In this document: piece by piece, positions 45,577 to 55,545 of the stretch | How positions within the stretch are numbered: position 1 is the stretch's first letter | Layout: the number at the start of each line of letters is the position of its first letter | Origin: Bacteroidia bacterium | GTDB taxonomy: Bacteria > Bacteroidota > Bacteroidia > Chitinophagales > JAUHXS01 | DNA length: 64,000 nt | Reading direction: 5' to 3' | Assembly: GCA_030426955.1 (NCBI GenBank) | Contig: JAUHXS010000009.1 | Location: forward strand, 80,491 to 144,490 | Notes under the pieces: generated by a model | Told to the model about the DNA's origin: nothing | Database searches by the model: none | The model's input: the letters and a program-made list of their open reading frames with translations, nothing else | Translations under genes and position numbers: made by a program

Positions 45577-46242
45577 CTAGGTAGATTTCTTAATCCTATA
45601 ATATTTCAAAAGCAATCTTGTTTCAATAACCAATCTATCAATTTCTTTAGGATCAGTACCCTGGTAGTACCCTCTGATAATGCCCTCTTTATCTATAAGC
45701 ATCACCCGTTCACTATGTGTAAAGTCTTCAACAGATTGCCCATCCCCATCAGAAACACTAATGATAAAGTTCTCTTTTGCTTGCTTGTAGATATTCTCTT
45801 TATCGCCTGTTAATAGCCACCACCTATTACTATCAATCTTGTATTCATCTGCGTATCTTTTTAAAACCTCAACCGTATCATTGTCTGGATCAATAGTCAT
45901 AGAAATCATACGTATATTTCCTATTTCGTTCAAGGCTTTTTGATAGACCTTTAAGTTGTTCATCATCTTAGGACAAATGCCAGGACAACGAGTAAAAAAA
46001 AAGTTGGCAATATATACTTTTCCTTGCAATTGACTTAGGTCAAACGCTCTTCCTTCCTGATCAACCAACCCAACAAAAGGTTTAATGGTATGATAAGCTG
46101 TATCTCCTGATGCTGTAGCCCTAGGGTGAAATTTTTGTAATTGAAGAACTTCTTGCTGACCTGATCTTAATAAAAGGAATAAAACAATTGGCACTCCAAA
46201 AAGTAAGCCGAAGAGTAAACCTTGTTTTACTTTATTATTCAT
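45577..46242 (-). CDS. SCO1/SenC copper chaperone for cytochrome oxidase
   Basis: 221 residues. N-terminal membrane anchor (about 8-26) and a periplasmic thioredoxin fold. The copper-binding pair is in FTRCPGICPKM (Cys86 and Cys90), with the partner His in DFTHSERVMLID near residue 176. Sco proteins deliver copper to the CuA site of subunit II. The gene follows the subunit IV gene by nine bases in the oxidase operon, so its partner is the CoxB encoded here. Confidence 0.92.
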   Translation of the reverse strand: MNNKVKQGLLFGLLFGVPIVLFLLLRSGQQEVLQLQKFHPRATASGDTAYHTIKPFVGLVDQEGRAFDLSQLQGKVYIANFFFTRCPGICPKMMNNLKVYQKALNEIGNIRMISMTIDPDNDTVEVLKRYADEYKIDSNRWWLLTGDKENIYKQAKENFIISVSDGDGQSVEDFTHSERVMLIDKEGIIRGYYQGTDPKEIDRLVIETRLLLKYYRIKKST

Positions 46243-46251
46243 AGAGCAGTA

Positions 46252-46575
46252 TTAGCCCCATGTCGAGTTGTTAACCAGCCACGAGTTGCCCTCATATAAC
46301 ATAGCAATTATAAACCAAACCAAAAGCACTAATCCAATAAGTGTCCAAAATACAAATCCTTTGGTCTCATACTTCATATGCATGAACTCTGCAGTGATAT
46401 AAAACGCCTTTAGCAAACTAAGCACAACAAAAAATAAGTTTAAAAGCCACTTAGGAAACGTTGGAAAATAAGCACCAATAATCAATGCTACGCCTATTTC
46501 CAATATGGTAACCACTGATAAGATTACCAGTGTTTTCATTATGATCTGTTTAGTTATTCCGCCTTCTGCTGACAT
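46252..46575 (-). CDS. Cytochrome c oxidase subunit IV (caa3-type, small membrane subunit)
   Basis: 107 residues with three membrane helices (about 11-35, 40-58, 72-95). The IIMKTLVILSVVTILEIGVALI start and LKAFYITAEFMHMKYETKG middle are typical of the Bacteroidota subunit IV (CtaF/COX4-like). It stabilises the oxidase complex and carries no cofactor. Between the subunit III gene and sco in the operon. Confidence 0.85.
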   Translation of the reverse strand: MSAEGGITKQIIMKTLVILSVVTILEIGVALIIGAYFPTFPKWLLNLFFVVLSLLKAFYITAEFMHMKYETKGFVFWTLIGLVLLVWFIIAMLYEGNSWLVNNSTWG

Positions 46576-46612
46576 AAGCTAATGTTTTATTTATGTGACG
46601 TCTACGTCTATA

Positions 46613-47329
46613 TTAGATTAAGTAGAATAATAAGAATACAAATACCCATACTAAGTCTACAAAGTGCCAATATAATCCAACTTTTTCAATCATTTCGTAA
46701 TCGCCACTTTTTTCATAAACACCATTAACCGTATTAACCAAGATGATAATATTAATTACTACTCCCGATAGTACGTGTGTTCCGTGAAAACCAGTAATAA
46801 AGAAAAACAACTGCCCAAAATGAGTAGGCCCTGCCACAGCAGTTCCTGCCATTACAGCTTCTTTAGTTACTAAACCATCTGGACCAAAAGGATTAAAGTA
46901 TAATGAAAGTCCCTCATGAATTAAGTGTGTCCACTCTAATGCTTGACATCCTAAGAAGGCTGCTCCGCCAATAATTGTATATACCATCCACTTAATAACA
47001 CCTTTTTTATTACCGTGATGCCCGTCATAAACCGCCAAAACCATTGTAACACTACTTACAATTAGAATAAACGTCATGATTGTCACAAAGACTAATGGGT
47101 AGCTGTTTCCATGCACCCCAGGAATTGTATTAAATACATTCAATGGCTCTGGCCACCAATCCGCACTAAATCGTAGTGTTCCATAAACAATTAATAATGT
47201 GGCAAATGTAAAAGCATCTGATATTAAGAAAAACCACATCATCATTTTACCATAACGGACGTTAAATGGACGCGTTCCTCCTCCCCAAATATTACCAACT
47301 TTCTGTGTTATAGCTTCTGCTGACATCAA
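46613..47329 (-). CDS. coxC: Cytochrome c oxidase subunit III
   Basis: 238 residues with about seven hydrophobic segments. The region FFITGFHGTHVLSGVVINIIIL and the conserved GLYWHFVDLVWVFVFLLFYLI end are diagnostic of heme-copper oxidase subunit III. It supports proton uptake and stability of the oxidase. It is the second of two adjacent subunit III genes, 8 bases after the shorter one at 47338-47937. ATG at 47329 chosen (MMSAEAITQKVG). Confidence 0.92.
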   Translation of the reverse strand: MMSAEAITQKVGNIWGGGTRPFNVRYGKMMMWFFLISDAFTFATLLIVYGTLRFSADWWPEPLNVFNTIPGVHGNSYPLVFVTIMTFILIVSSVTMVLAVYDGHHGNKKGVIKWMVYTIIGGAAFLGCQALEWTHLIHEGLSLYFNPFGPDGLVTKEAVMAGTAVAGPTHFGQLFFFITGFHGTHVLSGVVINIIILVNTVNGVYEKSGDYEMIEKVGLYWHFVDLVWVFVFLLFYLI

Positions 47330-47337
47330 TAACCTTT

Positions 47338-47937
47338 TTAATAGTTAATTGAGAAAAATATAAATAAATAAACCCACAATACTCCAACATAATGCCAGAA
47401 TATAGAGGTCAACTCAACACCTAAAGTGTTTTCAAAAAATGTTTTTGAAAACACTCCTTTAAAGAACATTATAATCAAAAATGCTACGCCCCCAATCAAG
47501 TGAGCAGCATGAGCAAAAGAAATAACGTATAAAAATGACCCAGAAGCCGTGGTATTGTCAGACAAGTATATACCCATATTAACTAAAGCTTTATATCCAG
47601 CCAACTGACACATCAAAAAACCGATACCTAAAGCAATTGTAGCAAACATAAAAGATAAGTACTTGGACTTCTCTTTCTTCTTTGCAAAAGAAAGTGCCAA
47701 ATGCATGGTCAAACTACTCGCTAAAACAACCAATGTACTATATAGAAACTCCGTTGGCAACCTAAAATCCATCCAGTTACCATGTGCTTTTTTTACTAAG
47801 TATGCGCTAGTTAATGCAGCGAAAGTCATCGTCATGCTTCCAATAGCAATCCATAGCATTAATTTATGCGGATGTAGCTTTTTTACAGCACTTTGATCTT
47901 CTATTTTAATGCTTCCTACCATATTATATCTTGCCAA
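47338..47937 (-). CDS. Second, shorter heme-copper oxidase subunit III
   Basis: 199 residues with five membrane helices: two fewer than the neighbouring 238-residue subunit III. It contains HKLMLWIAIGSMTMTFAALTSAYLV, ISFAHAAHLIGGVAFLIIMF and the terminal SIFWHYVGVLWVYLFIFF, the His-rich signature of family III. Bacteroidota oxidase operons normally carry two such genes. The frame overlaps the ctaB gene by 14 bases. Confidence 0.9.
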   Translation of the reverse strand: MARYNMVGSIKIEDQSAVKKLHPHKLMLWIAIGSMTMTFAALTSAYLVKKAHGNWMDFRLPTEFLYSTLVVLASSLTMHLALSFAKKKEKSKYLSFMFATIALGIGFLMCQLAGYKALVNMGIYLSDNTTASGSFLYVISFAHAAHLIGGVAFLIIMFFKGVFSKTFFENTLGVELTSIFWHYVGVLWVYLFIFFSINY

Positions 47938-48826
47938 ATACTAACGCTAATTGTACAATTGGTAAATATATTATTGATGCAATCATTAACCTTAAGGCAT
48001 CCTTATCAGAGGAAGACTTAAAAAGTTTGTACGATTGAAATAAAAAGATTAAGCCTACTGACAAAATGATTATTGATGAAACAGTACCATTCAAACCAAA
48101 TCTAGACGGAACTAGGCTAATCGGTATTAACAAAAGCGTATAAATCATTATTTGGAAAGCAACACTTTTAGACTTATTACCTCCATGTGGTAACATTTTC
48201 ATTCCAGCCATTTTATATTGGTCATCCAATTTCCATGCTAAAGACCAAGTATGCGGAAACTGCCATATAAATTGCATCCCAAATACAATAATAGCCATTC
48301 CAGTAACCGTTCCTGCTGCTGCAGCCCAACCGATTACTAACGGTAAAGCTCCTGAAAAAGCACCAACGATAACATTAAGCGCTGAGTATCGTTTCATTGG
48401 TGTGTAAACAAAGGCATAAAGAATTAGAGAGACTACTGCTAATAGCGCAGCTATATAATTCGTTGATATTGCTAAAATCGTCGTTCCTAAAATGCCCATC
48501 ACAATCGAAGCTACCGAAACTTCTTTTGTTGAAATTCTACCTGATGGTATAGGTCTAGAACTAGTTCTAACCATTAACTTATCATAATCTTTTTCAAAAA
48601 GCTGGTTCAACGCATTTGCTGCCCCTGTAACGAAAAATCCACCTATGGCCAATAACCACAATGTCATCCAATTAATTGCTCCTTGTGTGCCAAGGATATA
48701 GCCAATAATACTTGAAAAAACCACTAATAGTGAAAGCCTTAGCTTCACCAATTGCACATAATCAGTAATCTTAGCAGTCAATGCAACTGAAAAAGATGGT
48801 TTACTATGTGCTTTAGCAGTAATCAT
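47924..48826 (-). CDS. ctaB: Protoheme IX farnesyltransferase (heme O synthase)
   Basis: 300 residues with about nine membrane helices. The two Asp-rich motifs of UbiA-type prenyltransferases are visible: NALNQLFEKDYDKLMVRTSSRP (about 87-108) and LAWKLDDQYKMAGMKMLP (about 205-222). It converts heme B to heme O, precursor of the heme A in the aa3 oxidase encoded next to it. The start lies four bases after the coxA stop, inside one operon. Confidence 0.93.
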   Translation of the reverse strand: MITAKAHSKPSFSVALTAKITDYVQLVKLRLSLLVVFSSIIGYILGTQGAINWMTLWLLAIGGFFVTGAANALNQLFEKDYDKLMVRTSSRPIPSGRISTKEVSVASIVMGILGTTILAISTNYIAALLAVVSLILYAFVYTPMKRYSALNVIVGAFSGALPLVIGWAAAAGTVTGMAIIVFGMQFIWQFPHTWSLAWKLDDQYKMAGMKMLPHGGNKSKSVAFQIMIYTLLLIPISLVPSRFGLNGTVSSIIILSVGLIFLFQSYKLFKSSSDKDALRLMIASIIYLPIVQLALVFGKI

Positions 48827-48829
48827 TGA

Positions 48830-50614
48830 TTAGTGATGAGCAGGTTCTTTTAATTCTTCTTCCGTTAGTGGAGTCGTTTGAGGAATATAATCATTTTCAG
48901 CACCTGGCTTGCTGTAATCATACGCCCAACGATGCACTTCAGGAATTTCTCCTGGCCAGTTACCATGAAAGTGTTCTAATGGAGTAGTCCATTCCAATGT
49001 ATTAGAGTTCCATGGATTTAGTGTTTTAGACTTTCTACCCCAGAAAATGCTCAAAAAGAAGTTAGCAATAAAAATAAACTGCGCAGCAAAGCCAATGATA
49101 GCGCAAGCACTAATAAAAGCATTTAACCCATCAAATTGATTAAACGTTGTAAAGTTCTCAAATGAATAATATCTTCTTGGCACACCTGCCATTCCAATAT
49201 AGTGCATTGGCCAAAAAACACCATATGCCGTTAATAAAGTAGCAAAGAAGTGCAAATAGCCCATATGGCTGTTCATCATTCTGCCGTGAAATAACTTAGG
49301 ATACCAATGATATACCCCTGCAAACATTCCAAAAATTGCAGAGAGAGCCATCACAATATGGAAGTGAGCTACTACAAAATAAGTGTCGTGTAACTGAATA
49401 TCAATAGTAGAGTTTCCAAGGAATATTCCCGTTACTCCTCCAGCAATAAAAGTTGATACAAAACCGATCGCAAAAAGCATTGCTGGTGTAAAGCGAATAT
49501 TACCTTTCCAGATAGTCGCAATCCAGTTAAATACTTTTACAGCTGATGGAACTGCAATAATAATTGTCAATACCATAAAGATAGAGCCGATGAATGGATT
49601 TAACCCAGACATAAACATATGATGCGCCCATACAATAAATGACAAGAAGGTAATACCTAAGATGGAATAAATCATCGCCATATAACCAAATATTGGCTTT
49701 CGTGCATTGGTAGATAACACTTCTGATACAATGCCCATCGCAGGAAGTATTACAATGTACACCTCAGGGTGACCTAAAAACCAAAATAAGTGTTGGAATA
49801 ATATTGGGCTACCTCCTACTTGTGGCAAGGCCTCACCTCCGATAAATATATCAGCCAAATAGAAAGACGTACCAAAGCTTCTATCAAATATCAACAATAA
49901 TGCCGCAGCTAATAAAGCAGGGAAAGATAATACACCAATAATAGCAGTAAAGAATATAGCCCAAATAGTCAATGGCATTCTAGTCATCGACATACCTTTT
50001 GTCCTCATATTAAGAATAGTCACAACATAATTCAGCCCTCCCATTAACGAAGAAACAATAAATAGTGCCATAGCAATTAACCAAAAGGTCATACCATCAC
50101 CCGATCCTGGGATAGCTTGAGGTAATGCACTCAACGGAGGATAAATTGTCCACCCACCTGCGGCAGGTCCATGAGGCAAAAATAGTGAATAGAACATGAT
50201 AGCACTAGCCAAAAAGAAAAACCAAAATGAAAGCATATTCAATAACGGAGATGCCATATCTCTTGCCCCAATTTGATATGGAATAAGCAGGTTAGCAAAT
50301 GTACCACTTAGACCAGCCGTTAATACAAAGAATACTAAAATCGTTCCGTGCATGGTAACTAATGCATAATAGAACTCAGGTACAATCTGTCCTCCTTCGG
50401 CCCAATGACCTAATAAAGTCTCTAATATTGGAAACTTCTCCAAAGGCCATCCTAATTGTAGTCTAAACAATACAGACATCAAGCCTCCGATCACTCCCCA
50501 AATGATTCCAGTAATAAGGAACTGTTTAGCGATCATTTTATGATCTTGGCTAAAAATGTATTTAGAGATAAAAGACTCTTCGTGATGATGTCCGTGAGCG
50601 TGTGTATCAGCCAT
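48830..50614 (-). CDS. coxA: Cytochrome c oxidase subunit I (aa3-type)
   Basis: 594 residues, twelve membrane helices. The binuclear-centre motif GHPEVYIVILPAMG (with the D-channel Glu and the His-Tyr cross-link residues), WAHHMFMSG (two CuB His) and HDTYFVVAHFHIVM (heme a3 and a His ligands) are all present, indicating an A-type oxidase with active proton pumping. The N-terminal His-rich MADTHAHGHHHEE is an unusual feature. It reduces O2 to water with electrons from CuA of subunit II. Operon position between coxB and ctaB. Confidence 0.97.
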   Translation of the reverse strand: MADTHAHGHHHEESFISKYIFSQDHKMIAKQFLITGIIWGVIGGLMSVLFRLQLGWPLEKFPILETLLGHWAEGGQIVPEFYYALVTMHGTILVFFVLTAGLSGTFANLLIPYQIGARDMASPLLNMLSFWFFFLASAIMFYSLFLPHGPAAGGWTIYPPLSALPQAIPGSGDGMTFWLIAMALFIVSSLMGGLNYVVTILNMRTKGMSMTRMPLTIWAIFFTAIIGVLSFPALLAAALLLIFDRSFGTSFYLADIFIGGEALPQVGGSPILFQHLFWFLGHPEVYIVILPAMGIVSEVLSTNARKPIFGYMAMIYSILGITFLSFIVWAHHMFMSGLNPFIGSIFMVLTIIIAVPSAVKVFNWIATIWKGNIRFTPAMLFAIGFVSTFIAGGVTGIFLGNSTIDIQLHDTYFVVAHFHIVMALSAIFGMFAGVYHWYPKLFHGRMMNSHMGYLHFFATLLTAYGVFWPMHYIGMAGVPRRYYSFENFTTFNQFDGLNAFISACAIIGFAAQFIFIANFFLSIFWGRKSKTLNPWNSNTLEWTTPLEHFHGNWPGEIPEVHRWAYDYSKPGAENDYIPQTTPLTEEELKEPAHH

Positions 50615-50622
50615 CTTTATTA

Positions 50623-51711
50623 TTAATTAATTTGTAAAGAATCTGTTGTTAATTCTTGATTTTCCACCATGATACTATCTGATGGCATTTCAGTTTCCAT
50701 CATTTCAGACTCAGTACTTTCAGCCATAGCATATTTGTCTGGATCTATTAATGACGCAAAGGTAACTTGCTCGCTTAGCCATTTCTCAAACTCTTCCATG
50801 GTTCCGATTGTTACTGTTCTTCTCATATTATAATGTCCAGCACCGCACATCTCTGCACAAGCCAACTCATATTCAAATTCAGCATCTTTCATGTTTTCCC
50901 TCATTTCTACAGTAGTTACATCTGGCTTAAACCAAAACCTAGTAGGAATACCTGGTACAGCATCCATTTTAACTCTAAAGTGAGGTAGGTAAAAATTATG
51001 CAATACGTCTCTTGCTCTAATCTTAACTAATGTAGGTACGTCAACTGGTAAAAAGACATCTGATGTATAAATATCATCTTTCGCTGCTTCATCAGTTAAG
51101 TCTAAACCAATGCTGTTTGTTCCATCGATCAGTTTATAATCTCTCTTTCCAAATTTACCATCAGCCCCTGGATATCTAAAAATCCAACCAAACTGATACG
51201 CGGTAGCCTCCATTTCAATAGATCCTGCTGGTGGTGGAGACATTACTTTATTCCAACTCTTAACACCAATTACTAAAAGACCTAACAAAACAATCGCAGG
51301 AACTACTGTCCATGCTATTTCTAAAGTGTCATTTTCAGGAAAGAAAAGTGCTTTTCTTTTTGAGCCTTTTTGCATTCTATATTTGAAAGCAAATATGAAA
51401 AGTAAAATCTGAGTTATAAAAAATATAATACCTGTCCAAAACAAAGTAATGTTGAACATTTCATCAATCAGTCGACCGTGCTCTGAAGATGACTCTGGTA
51501 AGAACGTATCGCTATATGCTACTGAAGACCAAACAATCCCTACTAAGAAAGTTACCATAAAGCCCAACATAAACAGGGCATTGTACTTATTTGACTTCTC
51601 ATAAAGATCGTCTTGTCCTTTGTTGATTGCAATAAGGTCAAATACAGTACCTATTTGGTATAACAATACCAAAACCAATACAAAAACGATTCCTCCAATT
51701 AAGTATGCCAT
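50623..51711 (-). CDS. coxB: Cytochrome c oxidase subunit II (CuA)
   Basis: 362 residues with an N-terminal membrane helix, two further helices (about 48-65 and 90-112) and a periplasmic cupredoxin domain. The CuA ligands are in CAEMCGAGHYNMR (two Cys, His and Met) together with a His in VLHNFYLPHFRVKMD. No CxxCH motif exists, so there is no fused cytochrome c, unlike many caa3 subunits II. The acidic tail ends in ESTESEMMETEMPSDS. Electrons probably arrive from the heme subunits of the alternative complex III encoded upstream. Confidence 0.95.
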   Translation of the reverse strand: MAYLIGGIVFVLVLVLLYQIGTVFDLIAINKGQDDLYEKSNKYNALFMLGFMVTFLVGIVWSSVAYSDTFLPESSSEHGRLIDEMFNITLFWTGIIFFITQILLFIFAFKYRMQKGSKRKALFFPENDTLEIAWTVVPAIVLLGLLVIGVKSWNKVMSPPPAGSIEMEATAYQFGWIFRYPGADGKFGKRDYKLIDGTNSIGLDLTDEAAKDDIYTSDVFLPVDVPTLVKIRARDVLHNFYLPHFRVKMDAVPGIPTRFWFKPDVTTVEMRENMKDAEFEYELACAEMCGAGHYNMRRTVTIGTMEEFEKWLSEQVTFASLIDPDKYAMAESTESEMMETEMPSDSIMVENQELTTDSLQIN

Positions 51712-51723
51712 ACAAGCAATTGT

Positions 51724-52902
51724 TTATGTTTGATGATGTAAACTTTCCTCTAAATAAGGATGATTTTTAGGCATTAAATTTGCCTTTGTTAATGCCGTAA
51801 ATACTACAAATGCAAATGCACCTATGAACCCTAATAAGGTTCCAAGCTCTAGTAATCCAGGATTCCAATGATCATGATGTCCAGCAACCCCAGGGTAAAT
51901 CATTAAGTAAAAGTCTAGCCAGTGACCAAATAGAACTACTCCACCAACAAAAATGAGTGTATTATAGTTTCTCTTAGCATTCCTTGTCATCAAAATTAAA
52001 AACGGCATTAGGAAATTTAAAAATGGGGTAAAGAAGAACCAAAATTTATAGTGCTCCAAACGATGTACATAATAAATAGTTTCTTCTGGAATATTGGCAT
52101 ACCAAATTAGAATAAATTGGGAAAACCACAGGTACGTCCAAAAAATACTAAATGCAAATACATACTTGCCTAAATCATGGATGTGACCAAAATTAACTTT
52201 AGGAAGATACCCTTGTCTCTTTAAAATAACAACAATAAGTGCCATTGCTGTAAGCGAACTCACAAACATACTTGCAAACATATACCATCCAAATAATGTG
52301 CTATACCAATGAGCATCAATAGACATAATCCAGTCCCATGAACACATTGAACTCGTCACAGCAAAAAATACAATAAATGCAGCTGAATAAATCAAACTTT
52401 GTTTGTAGTATTTGGTATCTGGTGCTATGTCCTCTTGTCTAGATAGCTTTCTCAATATAAAAGCAAAACCCAACCATCCAGCAAAGTAAATTGCCATTCT
52501 TATCATAAACCAAGTTATATTAAGATATGGTTCTTTCCCTTGTAAAAGTTCATCTGCTGCTACTGCTTTAGAGTCTGCCCAGTGATAGATATGATGTAAA
52601 TGTGTTCCTGCTCCAACTCCTATTAAAATCATGATTACTGCTGGAATAGGGATATAACTAATCATAGCTTCTGGAATTCTCTTAATAGCGACATACCATC
52701 CCGCATTGGCTAGGTAGTTAGCAGCAATAAAGAAAACACCACAAAGTGCTATCCCTAAAAAGAAGATATTGTTTACCAATAAATCAGCCCACGTACGATT
52801 GGGGCTCACAATAAAGCCAATGATTAACGACAACAAACCAATACCCATTAAGGCAAAGGATGCCATTTTCATTTTGTCAGGAAAATTATATTTTTCGTCC
52901 AT
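51724..52902 (-). CDS. actF: Alternative complex III subunit ActF (membrane, NrfD-like)
   Basis: 392 residues with ten predicted membrane segments, no cofactor motif. The pattern ITWFMIRMAIYFAGWLGFAF and MCSWDWIMSIDAHWYSTLFGWYMFA matches the ActF subunit of alternative complex III, which with ActC forms the membrane pair that surrounds the quinone path. It is placed directly after actE and 12 bases before coxB, linking the two complexes in one operon. The start is MDEKYNFPDKMKMA. Confidence 0.92.
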   Translation of the reverse strand: MDEKYNFPDKMKMASFALMGIGLLSLIIGFIVSPNRTWADLLVNNIFFLGIALCGVFFIAANYLANAGWYVAIKRIPEAMISYIPIPAVIMILIGVGAGTHLHHIYHWADSKAVAADELLQGKEPYLNITWFMIRMAIYFAGWLGFAFILRKLSRQEDIAPDTKYYKQSLIYSAAFIVFFAVTSSMCSWDWIMSIDAHWYSTLFGWYMFASMFVSSLTAMALIVVILKRQGYLPKVNFGHIHDLGKYVFAFSIFWTYLWFSQFILIWYANIPEETIYYVHRLEHYKFWFFFTPFLNFLMPFLILMTRNAKRNYNTLIFVGGVVLFGHWLDFYLMIYPGVAGHHDHWNPGLLELGTLLGFIGAFAFVVFTALTKANLMPKNHPYLEESLHHQT

Positions 52903-52928
52903 TTATAGTTTGGTGTTTAAACTATTAA

Positions 52929-53531
52929 TTATTGCTCCGTTGAAGCTTCAGCTACTGCTTCCCCCTCAGTTGTCGGATTTTCTTTCCCAAATGCTAATTC
53001 TTTGATATAATGGATTACCTTCCATCTTTCTTCTACAGTTAACTGCGAATTATATGGTCCCATTAAATTCTTGCCAAATGTAATAGCATGAAACATTTTT
53101 CCATCTGGCATACCTTCTAACCTGACCGCATAATCCGGCGGCGGTGGAAAAACACCTCTCTCTACGATTGTTCCATCTCCTTTTCCTTTTGCCCCATGGC
53201 ATACAGCACAATAAATGGTATATAAATGCTTAGCATCTGCCATGACCTCATCTGTTTTTTCAATTGGATTAGTTAATTCCGCTCCTGCTCTTTCATAATC
53301 CTCAGGAGAACTATTGTAATGTATAGGCTTGAATCCTCTCGGAATTGTTCCTTCAACTGGCTCTAATGTTGCTACACTATCTTTATAATTTGGATTTGGA
53401 GCATACGTTTCGTAAGCTTTTGAGTGGTACATATCAGGCATATACTCAAAGCCTGGGTGCTTAGGATCATTACAAGCAATTGTAAACGCTAGGATAAAAA
53501 TTATACAAATAGTCAATAATCTGTTCAGCAT
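52929..53531 (-). CDS. actE: Alternative complex III subunit ActE (monoheme cytochrome c lipoprotein)
   Basis: 200 residues from ATG 53531, the start preferred because it gives a signal peptide with a lipobox (FTIAC, Cys20) and lies ten bases after the actD stop. An upstream frame would add 17 residues overlapping actD. A single heme site CAVCH lies at 108-112, with an axial Met likely in FGKNLMGPY. The heme domain ends GKENPTTEGEAVAEAS. ActE receives electrons from ActA/B and passes them toward the oxidase, on the periplasmic side. Confidence 0.93.
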   Translation of the reverse strand: MLNRLLTICIIFILAFTIACNDPKHPGFEYMPDMYHSKAYETYAPNPNYKDSVATLEPVEGTIPRGFKPIHYNSSPEDYERAGAELTNPIEKTDEVMADAKHLYTIYCAVCHGAKGKGDGTIVERGVFPPPPDYAVRLEGMPDGKMFHAITFGKNLMGPYNSQLTVEERWKVIHYIKELAFGKENPTTEGEAVAEASTEQ

Positions 53532-53541
53532 ACTATCTGTT

Positions 53542-54078
53542 TTAGTCTTCAATAACTTTCTCATTAATTTCCGTTGCACCATATTTAGTCAACAAGTCTG
53601 TGATCTCCTTTTGCTTTGAAATAATATGTTCATTGTTAAGATCAAATGCAATTAAGAATTTATCGTCTGTTGTTCTTTCATCTAATATCAATGGCTCTTT
53701 TCCGGGAAATAGTCCATTTGCATATAAAAATACACCAACCATTCCAAATGCAGCAAACAATACTGTTAACTCAAATGTAATTGGAATAAAGGTTGGCACT
53801 GAAAAGAAAGGCTTACCGCCTACGTTAATTGACCAGCTAACGGTATTAATCCAAGTCATTCCGCCAAATGCAACCGCTGTTCCTGTAATTCCACAAAGGA
53901 AACCAGCCACGGGAATTCTAGACCTTTTCATACCCATAACATCATCTAAACCATGAACAGGAAATGGTGTTCTTACATCAAACATTTCGTATTCATTTTG
54001 ACGAACATAGTGAACCGCCTCCATGAGCTTATCCTCATCTTCGAAAATGCCTAATAAATATTTTTTATCTTTTTCCAT
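53542..54078 (-). CDS. actD: Alternative complex III subunit ActD (DUF3341)
   Basis: 178 residues, family DUF3341. Starts YLLGIFEDEDKLMEAVHYVRQNE, then the conserved MGMKRSRIPVAGFLCG hinge and two membrane helices (about 58-80 and 98-122). It ends in a soluble regulatory-like tail (LIAFDLNNEHIISKQKEI). It is a structural membrane subunit of complex III with no cofactors. Twelve residues from the end it runs close to actE. Confidence 0.9.
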   Translation of the reverse strand: MEKDKKYLLGIFEDEDKLMEAVHYVRQNEYEMFDVRTPFPVHGLDDVMGMKRSRIPVAGFLCGITGTAVAFGGMTWINTVSWSINVGGKPFFSVPTFIPITFELTVLFAAFGMVGVFLYANGLFPGKEPLILDERTTDDKFLIAFDLNNEHIISKQKEITDLLTKYGATEINEKVIED

Positions 54079-54095
54079 TTAGTTATTTTTTATAA

Positions 54096-55532
54096 CTAAT
54101 GCGTTGCTTTTTTTCGCTTAAAATTTTCTCCAGATAACTTTAGCACCGTCTTGACCTCTGCAATTGCAATAACTGGAAAAGCTCTTGCAAAAAGTAAAAA
54201 CAGCGTAAAGAATAATCCGAATGTAAACATATAGATTCCAAGTTCAGAAATCGTCGGGGAATACATATTCCAACTAGATGGCAATAAGTCTCTATGTAGT
54301 GATGTAACAATAATTACAAATCGCTCAAACCACATACCAATATTTATAAATATAGACATAATGAATGTCACATATAGGTTTCTTCTCATTCCTCTAAACC
54401 AAAATATCTGTGGCGATATTACATTGCAACTCATCATCGTCCAATATGCCCAGTAATATGGTCCAAGTGCCCTATTTCGGAATGCATATTGCTCGTAAAT
54501 ATTACCAGAGTACCAAGCGACAAAAAGCTCAGTAATATAAGCAACACCTACTATTGATCCAGTTAACAAGATCACTCTATTCATAGCATCAATATGACCC
54601 AATGTTATATAGTCTTCCAATTTTAATACTTTCCTTGTTATAATCATCAATGTTTGCACCATCGCAAATCCTGAAAAAATTGCTCCTGCAACAAAGTAAG
54701 GTGGGAATATCGTGGTGTGCCATCCAGGGATAACGGATGTAGCAAAGTCGAAACTTACTATTGTATGCACTGAAAGTACTAGTGGAGTAGCTAAGCCTGC
54801 TAAAATCAGTGATAGAATCTCAAAACGATGCCAATGTCTTGCTGATCCAATCCAACCAAAGCTAAGTGTATTGTAAATACCTTTTCTCAGCTTTGATTTA
54901 GCACGATCTCTAATTGATGCAAAATCAGGAAGTAAGCCTGAGTACCAGAATAGTAAAGAAACAAGTAAGTAAGTAGTAATCGCAAATACATCCCAAAGTA
55001 ACGGGGAATTGAAGTTTACCCATAAAGGTCCTCTTGTATTAGGATATGGAAATACAAAGAAAATTGTCCAAGGCCTTCCAGCGTGCAATAATGGAAACTG
55101 AGCTGCACATAGCACCGCAAATATAGTCATTGCCTCTGCTGCCCTATTCACACCTGTTCTCCAACCTTGCCTAAATAACAAAAGTACCGCTGAGATAAGC
55201 GTACCAGCGTGTCCAATTCCAACCCACCAAACGAAATTGGTAATACCCCAACCCCAATCAATAGATTTATTTACGCCCCACATACCAATGCCTTCAAAAA
55301 GCGTTGCTAAAACAGCAAAACTTCCAACACCTAAAACGGTTGTACTAATACCAATAGCGATAAACCACAATAACCCAGGCTTATTTTCAGTAGGACTACA
55401 GATATCCTCTGTAATCTGATGATAATCTTTATCACCACGAATAAGCGGTTCCCTCAACGGAGATTCTACGGCATGATGCGCGTGATATTCTCCTTTAGGT
55501 GGCGCGGTTACGGAAGCTGCTTCACTAGACAT
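54096..55532 (-). CDS. actC: Alternative complex III subunit ActC (NrfD-like membrane subunit)
   Basis: 478 residues with about ten membrane helices and no cofactor motif. Sequence [41 protein letters not shown] and [22 protein letters not shown] match ActC/NrfD, the quinol-binding membrane subunit. With ActF it holds the menaquinol site. The gene follows actB by 13 bases in the operon. Confidence 0.93.
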   Translation of the reverse strand: MSSEAASVTAPPKGEYHAHHAVESPLREPLIRGDKDYHQITEDICSPTENKPGLLWFIAIGISTTVLGVGSFAVLATLFEGIGMWGVNKSIDWGWGITNFVWWVGIGHAGTLISAVLLLFRQGWRTGVNRAAEAMTIFAVLCAAQFPLLHAGRPWTIFFVFPYPNTRGPLWVNFNSPLLWDVFAITTYLLVSLLFWYSGLLPDFASIRDRAKSKLRKGIYNTLSFGWIGSARHWHRFEILSLILAGLATPLVLSVHTIVSFDFATSVIPGWHTTIFPPYFVAGAIFSGFAMVQTLMIITRKVLKLEDYITLGHIDAMNRVILLTGSIVGVAYITELFVAWYSGNIYEQYAFRNRALGPYYWAYWTMMSCNVISPQIFWFRGMRRNLYVTFIMSIFINIGMWFERFVIIVTSLHRDLLPSSWNMYSPTISELGIYMFTFGLFFTLFLLFARAFPVIAIAEVKTVLKLSGENFKRKKATH

Positions 55533-55545
55533 ATTCCTTATTTAG

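Noticed and set aside
53600..53956. 118-codon plus-strand frame
   Set aside because: Antisense to actD. No signal or family motif.
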